The notes: generated by a model from the letters alone, not told the origin. 64,000 nt of DNA from Cellulosimicrobium funkei (GCF_001019615.1 NZ_JNBQ01000005.1:119917-183916); one strand, 5' to 3'. Counted from the stretch's first letter, positions 17,591 through 26,689 are shown. Translations and numbers: made by a program.

Positions 17591-18484
17591 ATGCGCGTGA
17601 GCACCGTGATCCTGCCGATCTACCCGTGGCGCGAGGGCCGGGACGTGTGGCGGGCCGCCGACGACCTCGGGTTCCATGCCGCCTACACGTACGACCACCT
17701 GTCGTGGCGCACGTTCCGTGACGGGCCGTGGTTCGGCGCCGTCCCGACGCTCGCCGCCGCGGCGGGCGTGACGGAGCGCGTGCGGCTGGGCACGCTCGTG
17801 TCGTCGCCGAACTTCCGCGAGCCCGTGACGTTCGCGAAGGACGTCATGACGCTCGACGACCTGTCCGGCGGACGGGTCACCGTCGGCCTCGGGGCGGGGA
17901 CGACGGGTTTCGACGCGACGGTCCTCGGCGGCGAGGCGTGGTCCGCGCGGGAGCGCGCCGACCGGCTGCGCGACTTCACGGTCCTGCTGGACCGGCTGCT
18001 CACCGAGCCCGCGGTGACGCACGACGAGGGCCACTACCGCGCGCACGAGGCGCGGACCATTCCGGGCCCGGTCCAGTCCCCGCGCGTGCCGTTCGCGATC
18101 GCCGCGACGGGTCCGCGTGGGCTGCGGCTCGCCGCGCGCTACGGCCAGGCGTGGGTGACGACGGGCGACGGGCGCCTCGGCGACGACGCGACCCCGGCGG
18201 AGTCGCGGGCGGCGGTCCGCGACCAGGTCGAGCGGCTCGAGGGGGCGTGCGCCGACGCCGGGCGGGACCCCGGATCGGTCGAGCGGATCCTGCTCACCGG
18301 CTTCACGCCCGACCCCGCGCTGGAGTCGGTCGACGCGTTCGTCGAGACGGCGCGCGGCTACGCGGAGGTCGGCGTCACGGAGATCGTCGTCCACTGGCCC
18401 ATCCCGGGAACGCAGTTCGCCGCCGACCAGCGCGTCTTCGAGCAGATCGCCACGGAGGGTGCCACGCAGGTCGATGGGCTGTAG
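17591..18484 (+). CDS. LLM class F420-dependent oxidoreductase
   Basis: 297 residues with the same TIM-barrel signatures as the gene at 16.2 kb: AYTYDHLSWR, ERVRLGTLVSSPNFREPVTFAKDVMTL (given in part), GRVTVGLGAGTTGFDA, PFAIAATGPRGLRLAARYG. The two LLM proteins are only distantly alike, so this is not a recent duplication. Substrate unknown. Confidence 0.88.
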   Translation: MRVSTVILPIYPWREGRDVWRAADDLGFHAAYTYDHLSWRTFRDGPWFGAVPTLAAAAGVTERVRLGTLVSSPNFREPVTFAKDVMTLDDLSGGRVTVGLGAGTTGFDATVLGGEAWSARERADRLRDFTVLLDRLLTEPAVTHDEGHYRAHEARTIPGPVQSPRVPFAIAATGPRGLRLAARYGQAWVTTGDGRLGDDATPAESRAAVRDQVERLEGACADAGRDPGSVERILLTGFTPDPALESVDAFVETARGYAEVGVTEIVVHWPIPGTQFAADQRVFEQIATEGATQVDGL

Positions 18485-18487
18485 GGC

Positions 18488-18787
18488 CTAGAAGAGGACG
18501 TCGAACACGAAGCGGACAGGTGCGGTCGCCGTCTCCCAGAGGATGCGCCCGGCGGACCGGTGCTCGAGCCGGGCCTGCCGGGCTGCGAAGACCGCCGCCG
18601 CGAGCCCGCCCAGGACAGCAGCGCCCAGAGAGACTCCGACGAGCCACATCGGCAGGTCGACCAGGTAGCCGGCCACCGACAGCGCCGCCGCGACCGCGCC
18701 CAGCACGAGGCTGACGACGAGGCCCCAGGTCGCCACGGGGTCGTATCCACGGCTGTGCCGCGCCTCATGACCGTCCTCCACGCGCAC
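18488..18787 (-). CDS. Small two-helix membrane protein, function unknown
   Basis: 99 residues from GTG with two hydrophobic segments (about 21-43 and 48-69) and an amphipathic, basic C-terminus ending RFVFDVLF. Its stop lies 4 bp from the end of the converging LLM gene. No family recognised. Confidence 0.6.
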   Translation of the reverse strand: MRVEDGHEARHSRGYDPVATWGLVVSLVLGAVAAALSVAGYLVDLPMWLVGVSLGAAVLGGLAAAVFAARQARLEHRSAGRILWETATAPVRFVFDVLF

Positions 18788-18934
18788 AGTGTGCCGGCGG
18801 CTCGACGTATCGGTCGCGGGACCTCCGATCGTGCAGAGGGAACCTGCGAGCGCCCCGCTGCGTGTAAGAGGTGAGGGTCCCGTGACACATGTTCCGTACG
18901 AAGGGGCTCACGGGACGCGACGCGAGGAGGCGAC

Positions 18935-19135
18935 GTGCGCAAGGCAGCGGCGGGATGGTACGCGGACGCGCCGGGATCGGGCAGCGAGCGCTTCTACGAC
19001 GGCGCGGAGTGGACCGACCGCACCCGCGCGCGCCGCGCGTCGCAGGACACCGCGCCGTGGCGCCGGGTCCTCGTCGTCGGGGCCGTCGTCGTGCTCGTCG
19101 TCGCGGCGCCGCTCCTTCTCGCCGTGCTCGGCTGA
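18935..19135 (+). CDS. DUF2510 domain membrane protein
   Basis: 66 residues from GTG. AAGWYADAPGSGSERFYDGAEWT is the GWYxDP...RYWDGxxWT pattern of the DUF2510 domain (written here in parts: GWYADAPG, ERFYDGAEWT), followed by a single membrane helix (about 43-65). DUF2510 is common at the N-terminus of actinobacterial membrane proteins. Function unknown. Confidence 0.75.
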   Translation: MRKAAAGWYADAPGSGSERFYDGAEWTDRTRARRASQDTAPWRRVLVVGAVVVLVVAAPLLLAVLG

Positions 19136-19157
19136 CGCCCCGCCCGCGACCGACCCG

Positions 19158-19757
19158 TCAGCCGAGCGGCCCCAGCACCCGGTACGTCACGTGCGTGACG
19201 AGCGACGCCGCGCGCACGGCGACCGTCTCGAACGCGAGGGGCGGGACGCCGTCGAGCACGCGGTCCCCGTGACCGAGGGCCTGCGGCACGACGTGCAGCC
19301 GGAGCTCGTCGAGCAGACCCGCCGCGAGCGCCTGGTTGATGGTCGCGGCGCCGCCCGCGATGGAGACGTCCCGGTCGCCTGCCGCCTCCCGCGCCTGCGC
19401 GACGGCGGACTCGATGCCGTCGGTGACGAAGAAGAACGTCGTCCCGCCCTCCATGACGAGCGGCTCGCGCGGGTGGTGCGTGAGGACGAACACGGGCCCG
19501 TGGTACGGCGGCTCGGGTCCCCACCAGCCGCGCCAGCCGAGGTCCCACTCCCCTCGCCCGGGCGTGAACATGTTCCTCCCCATGACGAACGCCCCCGCGG
19601 CGACGATCGCCTCCATCTCGGCGGCGTTCTCGTCGGCCGTCTCGGTCATCCACCGGTGCAGGTCCACGCCCTCGCCGAACGGGTGCTCCAGCGTCTGGTC
19701 GGGCCGGGACGAGAACCCGTCCACCGACACCGCCACGTCGCACGTCACGTTCCCCAT
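19158..19757 (-). CDS. Dihydrofolate reductase family (RibD C-terminal-like) protein
   Basis: 199 residues: VAVSVDGFSSRPDQ, FVMGRNMF, VFVLTHHPREPL, VSIAGGAATINQALAAGLLDELRLHVVP. This is the RibD_C/YyaP-YwjB reductase fold. Most such stand-alone proteins are of unknown substrate; it is not part of a riboflavin operon here. Confidence 0.85.
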   Translation of the reverse strand: MGNVTCDVAVSVDGFSSRPDQTLEHPFGEGVDLHRWMTETADENAAEMEAIVAAGAFVMGRNMFTPGRGEWDLGWRGWWGPEPPYHGPVFVLTHHPREPLVMEGGTTFFFVTDGIESAVAQAREAAGDRDVSIAGGAATINQALAAGLLDELRLHVVPQALGHGDRVLDGVPPLAFETVAVRAASLVTHVTYRVLGPLG

Positions 19758-19855
19758 GCCACCCTCACCCTCCGCGGCCGGCGCGAGCCGCGACCGCCGT
19801 CGTCACTCCTGTCGCCACCTCCGACCGGACGCGGGTCCCGAACTCATCGCGCCCA

Positions 19856-21757
19856 CTACCTCGACGTGGCGGCCTCCTCGGTCGCGATGCGCAGGGCGGC
19901 GACGAGCTCGCGGTAGAGCTCGTCGGTCGCGAGGAGCTCGGCGTGCGTGCCGCGGGCGCGGACGCGGCCGTCCTCCATGACGAGGATGAGGTCGGCGTCG
20001 ATCACGGTGGACAGCCGGTGCGCGATGGTCACGACCGCGCGGTCGCGCGCGAGGTCCTCGATGACGGCGTGCACGGCTGCCTCGGTGAGCCCGTCGACCT
20101 GGGCCGTCGCCTCGTCGAGGAGCAGGACGTCGGGCGCGTGCAGGACGGCACGCGCAAGAGCGACGCGCTGCCTCTCGCCGCCCGAGACGGTGGTACCGAC
20201 GAGCGACGTGTCGAGCCCGTCGGCGAGCGAGCGCACCTTGGCCTCGAGCCGGACCTTCGCGAGCGCCGCCCACATGGCCTCGTCGGTCGCACCCGGGTCG
20301 GAGAGGTGCAGGTTCTCGCGGATCGTCCCCGGGACGACGGGCGTCTCCTGCTCGACGTAGGCGAACCGGCGCCGGACGTCGTCGAACGTGAGGTCGTCGT
20401 ACGGCACGCCGTCGAGCAGGATCTGCCCCGACTCGGGCAGGAGGAACCGCAGGAGCAGCGAGAACGTCGTGGTCTTGCCCGCTCCGGACGGCCCGACGAT
20501 CGCGACCTGCCCGCGGTGGGGCACGTCGAGGTCGAGGTCGCGGACCACGGGCTCGCCGCCCGGCAGGTAGCGCGCCGTGACGCCGCGCAGGGAGAGTCGC
20601 GGCGTCCCGGCCGCGGTCCCGTCGGTGCCCGACGCCGCACCCGCCTCCGCCGGCCGGCCCGTCTCCGACCGGGCCGGGTCGAGCGTCGCCGAGCCTGCCC
20701 GGACCGGCTGTGCCGCGTCGTCGTCCTCCTCCGGCTCGATCGCCTGGACCTCGCTGATCCGGCCCGCGGCGGCGATGCCGGCCTGGAGCTGGGTGACGTT
20801 CATGGTCAGCCCGGTGACGGGCTCGACGATCTGGAACGCGTAGAGGAGGAACGCGACGAGGCTCGACACGGCGAGCAGCCCTTCGTCGACGCGCCACGCG
20901 CCGAGCGCGAGGATGACGATGATCGCGAGCTGGATCCCGCCGCCCGCGATGGTCCACGCGACGGCCTCGGTGCGCACGGCCCGGACGCTGTGCCGCGCGG
21001 AGGCCTGCGCGTCGTCGAGCACGCGCTCGATCTGGCGGCCCTCGGCGCGGCTGGCCTTGATGGTGCGGATCGCGCGGAGGCCGCCCTCGAGCGTCCCGCC
21101 AAAGCTGCCGAGCGACTCCTGCGCCTTCTCCTGCGCCTTGGCGATCCGCGGCATGAGCCCGCCGACGAGCACCGCGATGACGACGATCGCGCCGAGCGTC
21201 GTGCCGAGCAGCACGATGTCGAGCACGCCCATGAGGATGATCGTCCCGACGAGCGACACCGCGAAGTTGACGAGGTTGACGATGCTCGACGACGCCGCCT
21301 CGCGCAGCAGCACGGTGTCGGAGGTGACGCGCGTGACGAGCTCGCCCGTCGGGCGGCCGGTGAGCGCGCCGATCCGGGCGCGGAAGTAGCGGCGGACCAT
21401 CGACGACCGCGCGTCGAGCACGACGCGCTCGGCGAGCGTGCCGAGCAGGATCCACTGCCACAGCCCGAGCACGAGGCCCACGACGAGCAGCCCGACGAGC
21501 GTGAGGACGGCCGGGGTCAGCGACTCCCCCGTCCCGAGGGTGTCGAGGACCCACTTGGTGACCATCGGGGTCGCGAGCGCCGCGGCCGTGGTGCCCAGCC
21601 CCAGGACGAGCCCGAGCAGGAGCGTGCGGCGGTGCGGTCGGACGAACTCCCAGAGCACCTTGAGCCGCGGGAGGAACGGGCCCTTCGGAGCGTCTGCCGT
21701 GGCGGGCGGCGTGGTCGGCGGGTCGGACGCGTCGGTCGTGGACATGGCGTCAACCAT
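19856..21757 (-). CDS. ABC exporter, fused permease and ATPase
   Basis: 633 residues: six-helix ABC membrane domain (about 40-340), a low-complexity acidic linker (EPEEDDDAAQPV), then the nucleotide-binding domain with Walker A GPSGAGKTT, signature SGGERQRVALARA, Walker B LLLDEATAQVD and switch IAHRLS. A half-transporter of the multidrug/lipid exporter type, expected to dimerise. Start: three in-frame ATGs exist; GAGAGAGG is ideally placed for the one at 21757. Divergent from a TetR gene, with palindromic operators between them, so probably drug- or metabolite-inducible. Confidence 0.9.
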   Translation of the reverse strand: MVDAMSTTDASDPPTTPPATADAPKGPFLPRLKVLWEFVRPHRRTLLLGLVLGLGTTAAALATPMVTKWVLDTLGTGESLTPAVLTLVGLLVVGLVLGLWQWILLGTLAERVVLDARSSMVRRYFRARIGALTGRPTGELVTRVTSDTVLLREAASSSIVNLVNFAVSLVGTIILMGVLDIVLLGTTLGAIVVIAVLVGGLMPRIAKAQEKAQESLGSFGGTLEGGLRAIRTIKASRAEGRQIERVLDDAQASARHSVRAVRTEAVAWTIAGGGIQLAIIVILALGAWRVDEGLLAVSSLVAFLLYAFQIVEPVTGLTMNVTQLQAGIAAAGRISEVQAIEPEEDDDAAQPVRAGSATLDPARSETGRPAEAGAASGTDGTAAGTPRLSLRGVTARYLPGGEPVVRDLDLDVPHRGQVAIVGPSGAGKTTTFSLLLRFLLPESGQILLDGVPYDDLTFDDVRRRFAYVEQETPVVPGTIRENLHLSDPGATDEAMWAALAKVRLEAKVRSLADGLDTSLVGTTVSGGERQRVALARAVLHAPDVLLLDEATAQVDGLTEAAVHAVIEDLARDRAVVTIAHRLSTVIDADLILVMEDGRVRARGTHAELLATDELYRELVAALRIATEEAATSR

Positions 21758-21792
21758 GGTTGACATCCTCTCTCGTGTCAACTGTGGTTGAC
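21749..21792. promoter_or_regulatory. Two palindromic operators at the ABC exporter start
   Basis: GTCAACCATGGTTGAC (21749-21764) is a perfect 16-bp palindrome, and GTCAACTGTGGTTGAC (21777-21792) is a near-identical second copy, centres 28 bp apart. The first overlaps the exporter start codon. They are the likely binding sites of the divergent TetR repressor. TTGACA on the minus strand within the second copy is a possible -35. Confidence 0.7.
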
Positions 21793-21823
21793 GCGCGGGT
21801 GGATTTCCGAGAACGGAGCAGGT

Positions 21824-21862
21824 TTGGCCACTCGTGGAACATGACTGTTCCACTAGTGGCAA
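21824..21862. promoter_or_regulatory. Second palindrome in the divergent TetR/ABC region
   Basis: TTGGCCACTCGTGGAACA pairs with TGTTCCACTAGTGGCAA across TGAC, with one mismatch and one extra base. The inner GTGGAACA/TGTTCCAC is perfect. Its sequence differs from the GTCAAC operators, so it may bind a different regulator or serve TetR autoregulation. Confidence 0.6.
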
Positions 21863-21898
21863 GAGGTGTACCACGGCGAGGAGGGCTATCGTGGGCGC

Positions 21899-22537
21899 GT
21901 GACGGCACGAACCAGCGCGCGAGACGCCACCACGGCGCCGCCTCCCAGCGAGCCGGGCGACGGGTCGCCGCCGGAGAGCGGCGCCCGCGCCCGTACCCGG
22001 CGTGCGATCCTCGACGCCGCGGTCACCGTGCTCAGCACCGACAAGTCCGCGTCGCTCGGCGACGTCGCCCAGGCCGCGCAGGTCGGGCGCACGACGCTCC
22101 ACCGCTACTTCCCCGAGCGCGCCGACCTCGTCGACGCGATCGGCGCCGAGGCGGTCGAGCGCACGCGTGCCGCGATCGCCGCGGCGCGCCTCGACGACGG
22201 CAGCCCCGCGGCGGCGCTGCGCCGCCTGGCGTTCGAGTACTTCGACCTCGGCCCCTGGTACATGGTGCTGTTCAACGAGCTGGCGGGCGGCGAGCCCGAG
22301 TTCTGGGCGGAGTCCGACGCCGCGGAGGAGCCGGTGCGCGAGCTCCTGCGCCGCGGCCAGGCGGACGGCGTGTTCGACGACCAGCTCAGCGTCTCGTGGC
22401 TCGTCCGCACCCTGTGGTGGATGCTCTTCAACGCGTGGGCGATGCATGACGAGGGCGAGGTGTCGCGCGCCGACGCGCTGCGCATGGCCGTGCGCAGCAT
22501 CGAGGGCGTCGCGCTCGCCCGCGAGGGCCGCCCGTGA
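21899..22537 (+). CDS. TetR/AcrR family transcriptional regulator
   Basis: 212 residues from a GTG after GAGGAGGG. The N-terminal TetR helix-turn-helix (about 28-75: RRAILDAAVTVLSTD, ASLGDVAQAAQVGRTTLHRYF) is followed by a helical ligand domain. It is divergent from the ABC exporter and probably represses it through the palindromes between them. The stop overlaps the next gene (GTGA). Confidence 0.9.
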   Translation: MTARTSARDATTAPPPSEPGDGSPPESGARARTRRAILDAAVTVLSTDKSASLGDVAQAAQVGRTTLHRYFPERADLVDAIGAEAVERTRAAIAAARLDDGSPAAALRRLAFEYFDLGPWYMVLFNELAGGEPEFWAESDAAEEPVRELLRRGQADGVFDDQLSVSWLVRTLWWMLFNAWAMHDEGEVSRADALRMAVRSIEGVALAREGRP

Positions 22538-22821
22538 GCACCGCCCCGGGCCCGGCCCCGCGGCCCGGCATCGGCGAACGGCTGCGGCGCTGGTGGCAGC
22601 GGGCCGACGAGGTGCGCACGGGCGTGCGCTGGGCGAGCGTCGCGACCGTCTTCGGCGGGATCGCCGTCGCGCTCGTCTGCCTCGTCCTCGTGCTCCGTGG
22701 GCGCGTCTGGGCCTGGTTCCCGCTCCTCGTCGCCGCGGCCGTCGCGCTCCGCGAGGTCCGCTACCTCCAGCGCGCCGCACGCGGCGGCCGACCCCGCTAC
22801 CAGGAGAACGCGCCCCGCTGA
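22534..22821 (+). CDS. Small membrane protein coupled to the TetR gene
   Basis: 95 residues with two membrane helices (about 32-54 and 60-72) and basic ends. The GTG start overlaps the TetR stop, so it is co-translated. No family recognised; it may belong to the exporter response. Confidence 0.6.
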   Translation: MSTAPGPAPRPGIGERLRRWWQRADEVRTGVRWASVATVFGGIAVALVCLVLVLRGRVWAWFPLLVAAAVALREVRYLQRAARGGRPRYQENAPR

Positions 22822-22995
22822 CTCCCGGGGCGCCGTCGCCCGCACGGGCCACGGGGTGGCGCTGCTCGTCATCCGGAGGTCGCACCCCGGTGGACCGCAG
22901 GATCCACCGGACGGCCGACGCGCCCGAGGCGGCTCGGCGGGAAGACTGGCGGCACGGCGTCGGGCAGCGGCGCCGGAGACCTCCGGAGGCGCACC

Positions 22996-23277
22996 GTGAC
23001 GACCCCCACCCCCGCCCGGGACGCGGCGTTCCCCGAGAAGCTCCCCGAGGCCCTCCCCGACCGGTCCTCCGAGCAGCCGTCGGCCCGCGCGGCCGCGCGC
23101 GGCCTGCGCTTCACCGCGCGCCGTGGCCGGGGTGCCCGACGACGCGCGGTCCGCCCCGCGCCGCGCCCCGCCGTCCCGCCCGTCGAGCGGGCGAACGGCT
23201 GGCTCGTCGCGGTGGCCGTCGTGGCCGGCGCGGTGCTGTTCTCGGTGCTCGCGATGAACGCGTTCCTCGGCGGCTGA
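22996..23277 (+). CDS. Small basic single-helix membrane protein
   Basis: 93 residues from GTG: a Pro/Arg-rich cytoplasmic region of about 65 residues and one C-terminal helix (NGWLVAVAVVAGAVLFSVLA). Function unknown. It converges on the ECF S-component gene, 10 bp away. Confidence 0.55.
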   Translation: MTTPTPARDAAFPEKLPEALPDRSSEQPSARAAARGLRFTARRGRGARRRAVRPAPRPAVPPVERANGWLVAVAVVAGAVLFSVLAMNAFLGG

Positions 23278-23287
23278 GGATCCCCGC

Positions 23288-23911
23288 TCAGCCCTGACCG
23301 GCCGCCGCGGGCGAACCCTCGCCCGCGGCCCCGGCGTCGGCGGCCGCCACGCGACGGGTCGGCGCGAGCCCCCGCGCGACGCCCGCGCGCTCGAGGCGGC
23401 GGGCGAGCAGCAGCCCCGCCCACGTCCCCACGAGCGAGCTCGCCATCATGAGGGCCACGATGAGCACCTGCACGACCGACGCCATGGACGCGGCGTCGAA
23501 GGCGACGAACGCCGACCACGTGTACAGCGCGGAGAAGACGAACGTCGCGACGTAGAACAGCCACGGCGCCCACACGCGGTAGAGCGTGACGAGGAACGCG
23601 ACCTCCAGCGCAGCACCCACCATGAGGCACGTGAGGATCGACGACGCCCCGAGCGGCGACGCGGAGCTGATGACGCCCGCGACGAGCATCGTGAGCACCG
23701 CGGCGCCGGGGCGGCGCACGAGGGCGAGCGCGAGCACGGGCCCGACGATCCACAGGCCGAGCATGGCGGAGTAGAGGACGGGGACGGTCGAGGCCAGCGC
23801 CGCGGCGACGAAGTTCGCGGGGACGAGCAGCACGCCCGTCGCCGCGCCGATGGCCGCGCACGTCATGAGGTAGCGCGTCGTGAGGGACTGACGGCGGGTG
23901 GTGCTGGGCAT
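23288..23911 (-). CDS. ECF transporter substrate-binding (S) component, YkoE-like
   Basis: 207 residues with about six membrane helices (from LMTCAAIGAATGVLLVPAN onward), size and topology of ECF S components. Together with the downstream-encoded T and double-ATPase genes it forms a complete group II ECF importer in the YkoE-YkoC-YkoD order. YkoE homologues are tied to thiamine precursors in Bacillus, but no TPP riboswitch is seen here and the operon has an iron box, so the ligand is open. The start is at MPSTTRRQ. Confidence 0.8.
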   Translation of the reverse strand: MPSTTRRQSLTTRYLMTCAAIGAATGVLLVPANFVAAALASTVPVLYSAMLGLWIVGPVLALALVRRPGAAVLTMLVAGVISSASPLGASSILTCLMVGAALEVAFLVTLYRVWAPWLFYVATFVFSALYTWSAFVAFDAASMASVVQVLIVALMMASSLVGTWAGLLLARRLERAGVARGLAPTRRVAAADAGAAGEGSPAAAGQG

Positions 23912-23996
23912 CGTGGGCTCCGGGGCGTCGAGGGTCTGGGCGGGGTGGATGGAAGCGGTCGAGCCAGGGCGCGAGGGGTCGGGCGGCAAGCCGCGG

Positions 23997-24848
23997 TCAG
24001 CCGGTCAGCGCGGGCACCACGACGAGCGCGATGCCCGCCGCGACGCCCCACGTCGCGAGGAGGAAGACGACGTCGCGCACGCGGAACGGCACGAGAACCC
24101 GCTCGGTGCGGGTCGCGTGCGCGCCGAACCCGCGCGCCTCCATCGCGAGCGAGACGCGCTCGCCGTGGCGGATGCCGCCCGCGAGGAGCGGGACGGCGTA
24201 GCCGAGATGGCGCCGTCCCGCCGCGACGGGCCCGCGCCCGTGGTCGACGCCGCGCACGCGGTGCGCCGCGCGGATCACCTCGAGCTCGTGCCCGAACCGC
24301 GGGACGAACCGCAGCGCGGCGAGCGCCGCGTATCCCACGCGGTACGGCACGCGGAGCTGCTGGACCAGGGCGCGGACGACGTCCTGCCCGGTCGTCGACA
24401 GCCCGCCGACGAGCACGAGCAGCAGGAGCGCGCACGTGCGCAGGCTCGTCGCGAGCCCGGTCTCCAGCGCGCCGGACCACAGGTGGAACGGGCCCACGGT
24501 CGCGAGCAGGGTCGTGCCGTCGACGTCGCGCGGGTCGGTGAGCACGCCGAACGACACCGTCATGACGGCGACGAGCGCGGGCAGGCCGAGCAGCAGGACC
24601 GCGACGACGCGCCGCGGCGGCCGGACCATGACGAGGATGACGAGGAGCGCAACGAGCCCGACGAGCGCGGGCGTCAGCAGGTCGCGGGTCGTGAACACCC
24701 ACACGACCACGGGCAGCGGGCCGAACGCCGTGACGAGCGGGTCGTAGGTGCGCAGGTCCCACGCCGGTCCGGCGAACCGGCCGAGGCGCGCGTCGTCCGG
24801 TGTCGCGCGGGCTGGGCGGGGCCGGGCGTCGAGCGTGCCCGCGCTCAT
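23997..24848 (-). CDS. ECF transporter T component (energy-coupling transmembrane protein)
   Basis: 283 residues, CbiQ/YkoC family: several membrane helices, then the coupling-helix motif region seen as RVPYRVGYAALAALRFVPRF and SLAMEARGFGAHATRT, where the family ARG motif (MEARGFG) contacts the ATPases. The ATG overlaps the ATPase stop (ATGA). It couples ATP hydrolysis to tumbling of the S component in the membrane. Confidence 0.88.
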   Translation of the reverse strand: MSAGTLDARPRPARATPDDARLGRFAGPAWDLRTYDPLVTAFGPLPVVVWVFTTRDLLTPALVGLVALLVILVMVRPPRRVVAVLLLGLPALVAVMTVSFGVLTDPRDVDGTTLLATVGPFHLWSGALETGLATSLRTCALLLLVLVGGLSTTGQDVVRALVQQLRVPYRVGYAALAALRFVPRFGHELEVIRAAHRVRGVDHGRGPVAAGRRHLGYAVPLLAGGIRHGERVSLAMEARGFGAHATRTERVLVPFRVRDVVFLLATWGVAAGIALVVVPALTG

Positions 24849-26665
24849 GCCCCGACCCCCGCGGGGACGGGGGCGACCGGCAGGTCCGCGAGGCGCGCGA
24901 CGCGCCGCCACGCGGGGTCGGCCAGGTGCCGGGTCGCGCGCGCGAGCGGTGGCGTGCGCAGGCCGGCGAGGCGCAGCACGTCCTCGTCCGCGAGGACGTC
25001 GCCCGGGGAGCCGTCGGCGACGACGCTCCCGTCCGCGAGCGCCACGACGCGCGTCGCGTGCTCCGCGACGAGCTGCATGTCGTGGCTCACGACGACGACC
25101 GCCGTCCCGTCGCGGTGCAGGTCGGTGAGCAGGTCGAGCAGCTCGGCGGCGCGCTCGCGGTCCTGCCCGTACGTCGGCTCGTCGAGCACGAGGACCTCGG
25201 GGCGGCACACGATCGCGGTCCCCACCGAGAGCCGCCGCTTCTGCCCGCCGGACAGGAGGAACGGGTGCCGGGCGCGCAGGTCGGCGAGACCGAACCGGCG
25301 CAGCACGTCCTCGACGCGCGCCGCGACCTCGTCCTCGGGCACGCCGCGCACGCGCAGTCCGAGCGCGAGCTCGTCGTCGACGCGGGACGTGACGAGCTGG
25401 TGCTCGGGGTTCTGGAAGACGAACCCGACGTGCCGGGAGAGCTCGCGCGGGTCGGCACGCGTCGGGTCGAGGCCCGCGACGGTCACACGGCCGTCGAACG
25501 TCCCGCGGCGCGGCCGCAGCACGCCCGCGGCGAGCTGCGCGAGCGTCGTCTTGCCCGCGCCGTTGGCGCCGACGACGGCGACGAGCTCGCCGGGCGCGAC
25601 CGCGAGCGACACGTCGCGCAGCACGGACGTCGCTCCGCGCCCGCGGCGGTCGCCGCGCCGCAGCGTCACGCGGTCGACGACGAGCACCGGCTCGGGCGCA
25701 GCCGGTCCGGGTTCGCGACGGCGCGGGGACGCGTCGGGCAGGTGCGTCACGGTCGCCAGGGCCGTCCCGAGCTCGTCGGGAGTGAGCGGCACGGGGTCGA
25801 GGTGCACGCCCGCGGCGCGCAGAGCCAGCGCGGCGAGCGTCGCGGTGGGGAGCCAGACGCCCAGCGCCGCGAGCTCCTCGGCCCGCTCGCCCAGCACGTC
25901 GCGCACGGCGCCGTCGTGCGCGAGCCTCCCGGCGCCGTCGAGCACGACGACCCGGTCGACGAGCGACACCGCGGCGTCGAGGTCGTGCTCGACGAGGAGC
26001 ACCGCGCGGTCGCCGCGCGCCACGACGTCGCGCAGCACCGCGTAGACCTCCTCGGTGCCCTGCGGGTCGAGGTTGGCCGTCGGCTCGTCGAGCACGAGGA
26101 GCGGGGACCCGAGGGCGAGCGCGCACGCGATCGCGAGCCGCTGACGGCCACCGCCCGAGAGCACGGCGGGGTCGTCGTCGCGACGATCCCACAGGCCGAC
26201 GCGGCGCAGCGCGTCCTCGGCGCGGGCGAGCACGTCGTCCACCGGGAGGCGCAGGTTCTCGGGGCCGAAGCACACCTCGTCGAGCAGCGTGCCCGTGACG
26301 ACCTGGGCGTCGGGGTCCTGGAAGACCATCGCGACGTCGCGCGAGAGCTCGGGCGGCGTCGTCTCGGCCGTCGACCGCCCGCGCACGCGGACCGCTCCCT
26401 CCAGGTCCGCCCCGACGACGTGCGGGACGAGCCCGTTCGTCGCGAGCGCGAGGGTCGACTTGCCGCAGCCCGACGGGCCGAGCAGCAGCACCGCCTCGCC
26501 GGGGCGCACGTCGAACGTGACGCTGTCCGGCGTCGGGCGCCCGGCCGCGCGCGGCGCGGGGTCCGCGCCGGGTCCCGCAGGGTCGTGCTCGTGGTACCGG
26601 ACGCTCACGCCCCGTACCGCGAGCAGCGGCTCCGGGGTGCCGTTCGACGTCTCGTCCGCGATCAC
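24845..26665 (-). CDS. ECF transporter double ATPase (YkoD-like)
   Basis: 606 residues with two ABC ATPase domains. First half: Walker A GPSGCGKST, signature LSGGGRQRLAIACAL, Walker B LLVLDEPTANLD. Second half: GANGAGKTT, LSGGQKRRLSVGTAI, VLVLDEPTYGQD. The start is GTG at 26665. A TATCCT -10-like hexamer lies only 8 bp upstream, so the transcript may be leaderless. The iron-box-like palindrome overlaps this promoter. Confidence 0.9.
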   Translation of the reverse strand: MIADETSNGTPEPLLAVRGVSVRYHEHDPAGPGADPAPRAAGRPTPDSVTFDVRPGEAVLLLGPSGCGKSTLALATNGLVPHVVGADLEGAVRVRGRSTAETTPPELSRDVAMVFQDPDAQVVTGTLLDEVCFGPENLRLPVDDVLARAEDALRRVGLWDRRDDDPAVLSGGGRQRLAIACALALGSPLLVLDEPTANLDPQGTEEVYAVLRDVVARGDRAVLLVEHDLDAAVSLVDRVVVLDGAGRLAHDGAVRDVLGERAEELAALGVWLPTATLAALALRAAGVHLDPVPLTPDELGTALATVTHLPDASPRRREPGPAAPEPVLVVDRVTLRRGDRRGRGATSVLRDVSLAVAPGELVAVVGANGAGKTTLAQLAAGVLRPRRGTFDGRVTVAGLDPTRADPRELSRHVGFVFQNPEHQLVTSRVDDELALGLRVRGVPEDEVAARVEDVLRRFGLADLRARHPFLLSGGQKRRLSVGTAIVCRPEVLVLDEPTYGQDRERAAELLDLLTDLHRDGTAVVVVSHDMQLVAEHATRVVALADGSVVADGSPGDVLADEDVLRLAGLRTPPLARATRHLADPAWRRVARLADLPVAPVPAGVGA

Positions 26666-26670
26666 GCGGC

Positions 26671-26689
26671 TCAGGATAGGCGAACCTAA
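26671..26689 (-). promoter_or_regulatory. Candidate DtxR/IdeR iron box over the ECF operon promoter
   Basis: Minus strand reads TTAGGTTCGCCTATCCTGA, 15 of 19 positions matching the DtxR/IdeR consensus TTAGGTTAGGCTAACCTAA. It overlaps the TATCCT -10 and is framed by CACGCGGCT/AGCCGCGTG arms. The position fits repression by iron-loaded DtxR/IdeR. Match count made by eye. Confidence 0.55.
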
